From positions 186,001-250,000 of the forward strand of contig CP170561.1 of the NCBI GenBank assembly GCA_042701975.1: a stretch of 64,000 nt of DNA, read 5' to 3'. The position numbers and the translations under genes are program-made. How positions within the stretch are numbered: the stretch's first letter is position 1; every line of letters starts with the position of its first letter. The notes beneath the pieces are model-generated. The model saw nothing but the letters and a program-made list of their open reading frames with translations. It searched no databases and was not told the DNA's origin. Source of the DNA: JAFALK01 sp042701975 (GTDB taxonomy: Bacteria; Pseudomonadota; Gammaproteobacteria; Burkholderiales; Burkholderiaceae_C). This document shows positions 62,522-64,000 of the stretch, piece by piece.

Positions 62522-63495
62522 TCGCCCCTCCGGCGCTTCTGGTGCACGGGCGGCAGCGGCGCATCGGTGCGCTCGGCCACGCGCAGCACGGCGGAACGCG
62601 ATCGCGGGTTGGCGGAGATCTCGGCGGCGGAGGGCTTGATGCGGCCGATGTTGGTCAACGCCAGCGGCTTGGGCTCGGCCATGGGCGCGCGGCGGTCGAT
62701 CACCTCTCGGCTGTGCTCGGCGATGAAGTTCTTGACGATGCGGTCTTCCAGCGAATGGAAGCTGATGATGGCCATGCGACCGCCCGGCGCCAGCAGCGCC
62801 AGCGCGGCGTTCAGCCCCTGCTGCAGCTCTTCAAGCTCCCCGTTGACATGTATCCGAAGCGCTTGAAATGTGCGCGTTGCAGGGTCCTGGCCCGGCTCGC
62901 GGGTTTTGACTGCACCAGCCACGACTTTGGAAAGCTCGGCCGTGGTTCGAACAGGACTCCCGCTTTCCCGGCGAGCAACAAGCGCCTTTGCAATCTGTGA
63001 AGCAAACCGTTCTTCCCCATAATTCCTGATCACCTCCGTGATGTGGCACTCGTCCGCACGGGCGAGATAGTCCGCAGCGCTCTCGCCGCTGGTGGTGTCC
63101 ATGCGCATGTCCAGCGGGCCGTCGAAACGGAAGCTGAAGCCGCGCTCGGGCTTGTCGATCTGCGGGCTGGAAATGCCCAAGTCCAGCAGCACGCCCTGCA
63201 CCTGGCTCACGCCCATGGCGGCCAGCTGCGCATGCATGTCGGCAAAGGCGGCGTGACGAATGAAAAAACGCGGGTCCGAAACCCGCGTGTCGCCCTCGGT
63301 GGCCGCCGCGATCGCTTCTAGATCGCGGTCGATGGCCACCAGCCGCCCCTGCGGCCCCAGCTTGGAGAGCAAGAGCCGCGAATGCCCACCGCGCCCGAAG
63401 GTGCCGTCGACGTAGAGCCCGTCGGGATTCGTGAGTACCGAGTCCACCGTCTCGTGCAGCAGCACGGTGGTGTGGGTGTAGACCGGAGCGTTCAT
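62518..63495 (-). CDS. rsmH: 16S rRNA m4C1402 methyltransferase
   Basis: A 325-residue SAM-dependent methyltransferase. SAM loop VDGTFGRGGHSRLLLSKLGPQGRLVAIDRD; GVLLDLGISSPQID; and ISFHSLEDRIVKNF. It modifies the ribosomal P-site and is always part of this cluster. Its ATG overlaps the mraZ stop by one base. Confidence 0.96.
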   Translation of the reverse strand: MNAPVYTHTTVLLHETVDSVLTNPDGLYVDGTFGRGGHSRLLLSKLGPQGRLVAIDRDLEAIAAATEGDTRVSDPRFFIRHAAFADMHAQLAAMGVSQVQGVLLDLGISSPQIDKPERGFSFRFDGPLDMRMDTTSGESAADYLARADECHITEVIRNYGEERFASQIAKALVARRESGSPVRTTAELSKVVAGAVKTREPGQDPATRTFQALRIHVNGELEELQQGLNAALALLAPGGRMAIISFHSLEDRIVKNFIAEHSREVIDRRAPMAEPKPLALTNIGRIKPSAAEISANPRSRSAVLRVAERTDAPLPPVHQKRRRGE

Positions 63496-63923
63496 CAGAA
63501 GGAGAAGTCCTGAAGCGCGGCAGGCATCTCGGAGGCCATCACCTCGTCTTCATGCGCCTTGTGGGCGGCGCGGTCCCAGAGTTCGAAGTGATTGCCCAGG
63601 CCGAGCAGCATCACGTCCTTGCCGATGCTGGCGGCTTCGCGCAGCTCGGGTGAGACCAGCACCCGGCCGGCGGCATCGATCTCCACATCCATGGCATTGC
63701 CGAGGAAGACGCGCTTCCAGCCGGCGGCCGACATGGGCAGGGTCATGACCTTGGCGCGGAATTCCTCCCAGGTGGGACGGGGGAAGACCATCAGGCAGCC
63801 GGAAGGATTCTTGGTGAGCGTCAGCTGCCCGGCGCACAGCGCGGCCAGCGAATCGCGGTGACGTGTAGGCATGGCGAAACGACCCTTGGCATCCATTGCC
63901 AAGGCCGAAGCCCCCTGAAACAC
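63495..63923 (-). CDS. mraZ: Transcriptional regulator MraZ
   Basis: A 142-residue DNA-binding protein of the AbrB-like fold, repressor of the dcw operon in E. coli. It has two repeats with the motif DAKGRFAMPTRHRD and DAAGRVLVSPELRE. The GTG start at 63923 (reading MFQGASALAMDAKG) gives the usual length; upstream codons run into the promoter and are not coding. Confidence 0.93.
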   Translation of the reverse strand: MFQGASALAMDAKGRFAMPTRHRDSLAALCAGQLTLTKNPSGCLMVFPRPTWEEFRAKVMTLPMSAAGWKRVFLGNAMDVEIDAAGRVLVSPELREAASIGKDVMLLGLGNHFELWDRAAHKAHEDEVMASEMPAALQDFSF

Positions 63924-63930
63924 GATAGCC

Positions 63931-63965
63931 GCCACTGTGACCCACCAAATTGCACTTTTCACCAC
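63931..63965 (-). promoter_or_regulatory. MraZ-binding direct repeats
   Basis: On the minus strand four GTG-type boxes (GTGGT, GTGCA, GTGGG, GTGGC) lie at exact 10-base spacing just upstream of the start codon. MraZ is known to bind tandem TGGG-type boxes with 10-base phase; the third is the closest match. Confidence 0.7.
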
Positions 63966-63992
63966 TTTAATTGGCGAACGCCAAGGGGTCAA
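63964..63992 (-). promoter_or_regulatory. Candidate mraZ (dcw) promoter
   Basis: Minus strand: TTGACC (63992-63987) and TAAAGT (63969-63964) with a 17-base spacer. It overlaps the first MraZ box, so bound MraZ would block it. Confidence 0.55.
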
Positions 63993-64000
63993 GGAAATTC

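Overview
The window looks like a high-GC betaproteobacterial chromosome of order Burkholderiales, probably near Roseateles, Mitsuaria or Pelomonas. The evidence is the gene order and protein sequences of a complete division and cell-wall (dcw) cluster at the right end, a GTG-started mraZ, and the style of the pectin genes. It has three zones.

Zone 1 (1 to about 20300) is an accessory array. About twenty short, mostly single-gene units, nearly all on the plus strand, are separated by copies of one structured intergenic repeat. The repeat has a first hairpin (arms like GTCCGCTTCC and GGAAGCGGAC) and often a second stem (AATTTCACCAG paired with GTGCTGAAATG). Genes include small membrane proteins, lipoproteins, a HIRAN protein, an NTF2-fold immunity-like protein, a MafI-like protein, a stand-alone EF-Tu domain III and a broken LprI-like gene. 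One unit is inverted, and its repeat is inverted with it. The layout recalls an integron cassette array, but no canonical attC core and no integrase is visible. Three insertion sequences sit at the right end: an IS3 split by an IS110/IS1111 element, and an IS30 inside a repeat copy. A CTCGG x18 tract lies in one small gene.

Zone 2 (20340 to 41060) is a pectin-use locus. A minus-strand operon runs kduD, togM, togN, togA, togB, ogl, a fused pectin methylesterase-pectate lyase, kdgR and a glycerate kinase. Divergent to it are kdgF, a TonB-dependent receptor and a rhamnogalacturonan acetylesterase. kdgK lies about 10 kb away. KdgR-like palindromes (TGAAACGCTGTTTCA type) lie in the kduD/kdgF divergent region and before kdgK, so one repressor probably links the locus. 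Between them sit an EAL response regulator and a large hybrid sensor kinase. The implied path is: receptor import, periplasmic demethylation and cleavage, Tog ABC import of oligogalacturonides, Ogl cleavage, KdgF and KduD conversion to KDG, and KdgK phosphorylation. kduI and kdgA are not in the window.

Zone 3 (41350 to the end) holds a two-gene ABC exporter and then the dcw cluster on the minus strand: mraZ, rsmH, ftsL, ftsI, murE, murF, mraY, murD, ftsW, murG, murC, ddlB, ftsQ, ftsA, ftsZ and, after a clear terminator, lpxC. Most of these genes overlap by 1 to 11 bases. The mraZ promoter and its GTG repeats at 10-base spacing are at the window edge.
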